From Marisa cornuarietis (taxonomy: Eukaryota > Mollusca > Gastropoda > Architaenioglossa > Ampullariidae), in the NCBI GenBank assembly GCA_004794655.1, contig SMMW01000634.1, positions 1,894,501 to 1,958,500 of the forward strand: a DNA stretch of 64,000 nt, read 5' to 3'. This document shows, piece after piece, positions 60,701 to 64,000 of this stretch (position 1 is the stretch's first letter; every line of letters starts with the position of its first letter). The position numbers and the translations under genes were made by a program. Under the pieces are notes generated by a model. The model was given only the letters and a program-made list of their open reading frames with translations. It ran no database searches and had not been told where the DNA came from.

Positions 60701-62824
60701 AATGCTGAGAGGCAGAGAAGGACAGGTTATTTACCCACAACATACATAAATTTATTCCCTTTGTTCCTCCTCTTCACACTAATAGTATATCAAGCAACAC
60801 AACATTAAAATCACTAGCTCACATGATGGTTGTCCACTTGCACATAAAAATAATTAGAAAACTGTACATCCTTAGGCTCTTACAAGACAGACAGCAATGT
60901 TTTCTACACAAAATAAATAACATAAAAATAAGAAAACGCAATTTAAGAGTAAAGAAACCATAAAGCTGCTCACAAGAGAGTTTAGAGCCTGCACAACAGT
61001 GCCATCTCAGGTTATGACAATTATTTGAAGTCTATCGCCCACCTTTATTTTGAGTGACAATTGTTTTCAATTTCTATCACCCACCTATCCCCACCTATCA
61101 AAAGAATTATCAGGGTGACATACCAGACAGTCAGTGGGCTTTGGACTGAAAGACCCATAAGACGGCAAGCATCTTTGGTAAAGACATCACAAATTTCTTG
61201 CCAGTAGATCGGCTGCAGAAAGTGAGCATAAGGTGAATGCTCAATGCCCTGACGAAGGTACAGCAGGCTTCCCATTAGTCTCTGCAGCTCTGAAAGAAAA
61301 CAGACACAAAGACAGATCTATGCAAATGGGTGTACATGTGCACACACACATACACACACCACCCACACCAACTAGTTCTCTGTAGCGAAATAAAAAATTC
61401 TGCAGTGTAAATCAAAATGAAAAGCAGTATAAAAGATTATAAATAGTACTGAATATTTTTCATATCTATACAAAGCATGCAAAAACTTTTAGTTACAAGT
61501 ATATAAAATATTTATACAAAAACTGCTAACCAACTCCTTAACATTGCTTGCAAGTCAGAGGCAACAATAAGTAGAGAGACCTCCATAAAAAACAATTCCT
61601 TCCTTTTAATATTTTTTACCTTAATGTTATTGTAGGGCAGTTAGAATTACCTCGTGGGTGGTCACTGGCAAAAGGTGCAAAGTTTCTGGCATATAGAAGA
61701 GCTTCTTTCTGATGGGAATGGCCCTGTCTAATAAGGTTAATAAACTGTAGCTGATGAAGTTTGAATTCTAATGAGCTGTTCTGTTCTCCCAGCTGCTCAC
61801 GGTGATCTTCTGCCCACCTGAAGCAACATCTCATAGTTGAAGTAATCACTAGTTGTCAGGGCACATTTTTTTTTATGCAGGAACACTTCAAAGTAAAAAT
61901 TACATACAACTCTATTGTTTAATTCAACCCTTCTTACATCACACTCAGCTGGAATAACACAAACAAATATACAACTTTTTAAAAACCTCCTTTTAAACCC
62001 TTCTTTAATTTTGAAAATACCCTTGCTCGGGGACTCTATCTTAACAAAAAAAATGGTTAGCTCACTTTAATGCCGGAATCAGGTCTTTGTTTTTCAGGGC
62101 TTCTAAAATACGGTGAAGTTCCAAAAATGGTTCTTTCCTTTCATGTGAAAGATTTAGACCTGCATCCTGTAAATAGAAAGTACAGTACATAAAAACACAC
62201 ATAACAGCAATGAAAACTAAAAGATTATTGAAAGGCATAACAAAAAAAACTATCACAGAAAGAAGAGTGCTCAAATGATTTTTAATGACAAGATGCTGCA
62301 CTGGAAATACATACATTATAAAAAGCATAAAAAATTCTGAAATATTAGCTATCGTATATATGAGACATTAGAATGGCATTACATTTTCATTACAGAATTT
62401 AAAATAAAAGGCCTGTTATTTATTTTTATTTCCCTAAAAAGTTTAAAAGGTACTGATGAGACTGGAACACATTTACCATCAACACTAATTTACTTTATTA
62501 TTTATAAAATAATTTAATCATATAATTTACTTGGCAAAATCTTTATTCTGAATTACTTACTCAGAAAATCAGATCATACTTCTGATATAAAGCCATCAGA
62601 CAGTCAAGTAAAACTATCGTAGCATAAGAAGTAAGCTGTGCAGTTTCCAATTTATTTAAGTGAAACAGCTACTTTGATACTCTTACTTCATTGAGAGCTT
62701 CAGCAATGTCCAGCATGCCTTGACGCAGGAAATGTTCACATATGACTTCGTTCAACAATTGTCTATTTGCCTCCCCTTCACATGCCCCATCAGTCAGCAC
62801 AGCGGAGAAGTCTGATACGAAATT
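57775..62824 (-). CDS. RMND5A: RMND5 (CTLH/GID E3 ubiquitin-ligase subunit), 3' seven exons
   Basis: Minus-strand exons in transcript order: 62824-62687, 62166-62066, 61817-61651, 61289-61124, 60704-60602, 60034-59880, 57838-57775 (stop TGA). They join in phase to 297 residues; human RMND5A is 391, so about 95 N-terminal residues lie upstream, probably beyond 64000. Domain order: LisH ([20 protein letters not shown]), CTLH ([36 protein letters not shown]), CRA ([30 protein letters not shown]), then the degenerate RING ([42 protein letters not shown]). RMND5 pairs with MAEA in the CTLH complex to ubiquitinate target proteins. RMND5A and RMND5B are vertebrate paralogues; an invertebrate copy is pro-orthologous to both. 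Confidence 0.95.
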
Positions 62825-64000
62825 CTGTGAAGAATAAAGTTCAAACATTCGTGAATAAGAATCTGTACAAATGTTAATTACACTTGTTTTACACACAAAT
62901 ATGCAGAATCAAGAACTGTTTAAGGATCTATACCATCAATAAAATATTAATAATACTCTCTTTGGTGTTTTTGCAATTTAATATATATCTGATTACATGG
63001 CCACACATTTTTTAATTTAAATATTTTATCGTAATGTATAGCGACTAATTAATAAATAGTTGATCATACACCCATGAATGCTTAAACAAATGCAACACAA
63101 AGGATCATGGTAAGAGCACATGATGGTCCATGTGACGCCCTCAAACATGCATGGAGAACAGCTAGGCGACAACTGTTTAGTTTGGAACTTAATCACTAAC
63201 CTCACAATCATAATGCTTATGTTTGCTTTGTTCTAGGGTGTACACACTGATGCAATATTTTGTGTGGGTTTACCCTCCTCTCTCCTTTACACTTATATGA
63301 ATCCCACATGCTCGATCTTGTGTTTAGAAACTACCATAAACATTTATCTTCCAATAAAAGTTTTATGTTCACAAATAAATATATGCTCATATTCATATTG
63401 TTTCAATTCAGTTTAGAGTGTTTCATCCCTCAAAACTTCTGACACTTGTTAAAAGGGCTACTCTACATCCTTTTGATAGAATCTTTGATACATTATTTAA
63501 CCTTCATCCTTAAAAGCATCTTGCACTTACAGGGTCGTTCTACATCACTTTGATATACTCTAACCCAGTGTAAAATGAAAACAATCAATAACCAATCAGT
63601 CCAGACTAAGATCACACTCATATGCATTGCTTAAAATGAGTTCTGTCCTTCATGCACTGTTTTTTCTTATAACTAAACACTTTTACACCAAACTTTGTTA
63701 GTGTATATATATTTTTTTTCTCATAATATCGTAATACCATTGCACATTATGTACATTTTAATGATACCAATTTTTTCTTTCCAAACTATTTTCTAATTTA
63801 TATCTTCACCAAGAAACAGGATGGTGCCAGTCAGCTAAGTACATTTTCAATTGATGGCACCTACTTCAGTAACAACAATATTTTGAATTTTGAATTTGTA
63901 GCGTTCATTTCCCCATACTGAGGTGAGCTCAAAGCACTGTCCATGAAAGACAACAAACAAACCAGCAGTTAACCATACAAGCATCAGCAAACATATCACG
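62825..64000. other. Intron of RMND5 (5' side), no exon recognised
   Basis: AT-rich sequence preceding (on the minus strand) the exon that begins at 62824. No segment matches the N-terminal RMND5 region, so the missing exons are assumed to lie beyond the window. Confidence 0.5.

Overview
The window looks like nuclear DNA of an invertebrate animal, most likely a mollusc (gastropod-like). Genes have introns with GT-AG borders. Introns and spacers are rich in GT/CA, GACA, ATAC and GAT microsatellites, minisatellites and decayed retroelements, and the proteins are closest in style to animal families. The assignment to molluscs is inference; no rRNA or mitochondrial marker is present.

Five protein-coding genes can be built exon by exon with consistent reading phase. 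(1) 625-13250, plus strand: 18 exons of an SLC4-family Na+-coupled bicarbonate transporter. The 5' exons lie before the window. (2) 17821-21378, plus: a three-exon nuclear protein with nine C2H2 zinc fingers and a SUMO-interaction-like motif. (3) 30666-33166, plus: a four-exon homologue of human C20orf27/ADISSP. (4) 54618-56646, plus: a two-exon UDP-glycosyltransferase with an unusual C-terminus. (5) 57775-62824, minus: seven 3' exons of RMND5 (a CTLH/GID ubiquitin-ligase subunit), tail to tail with gene 4. Its 5' exons are not recognised here and probably lie past 64000.

The genes are not an operon and have no obvious shared pathway. Between 33.2 and 54.6 kb is a 21-kb gene desert holding minisatellites (38.4, 48.7 and 50.2 kb), a decayed LINE (42.3-43.4 kb), SINE-like tails and a DNA-transposon-like element (49.4-49.9 kb).

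The most unusual signal is inside the SLC4 gene. At least three introns contain tandem arrays whose repeat unit is a copy of the neighbouring 3' splice junction (polypyrimidine/AG plus the first bases of the next exon), and a fourth has an array resembling the 5' splice junction of the exon before it. The same gene also carries a 157-bp-arm foldback element and a short inverted-repeat element in adjacent introns.
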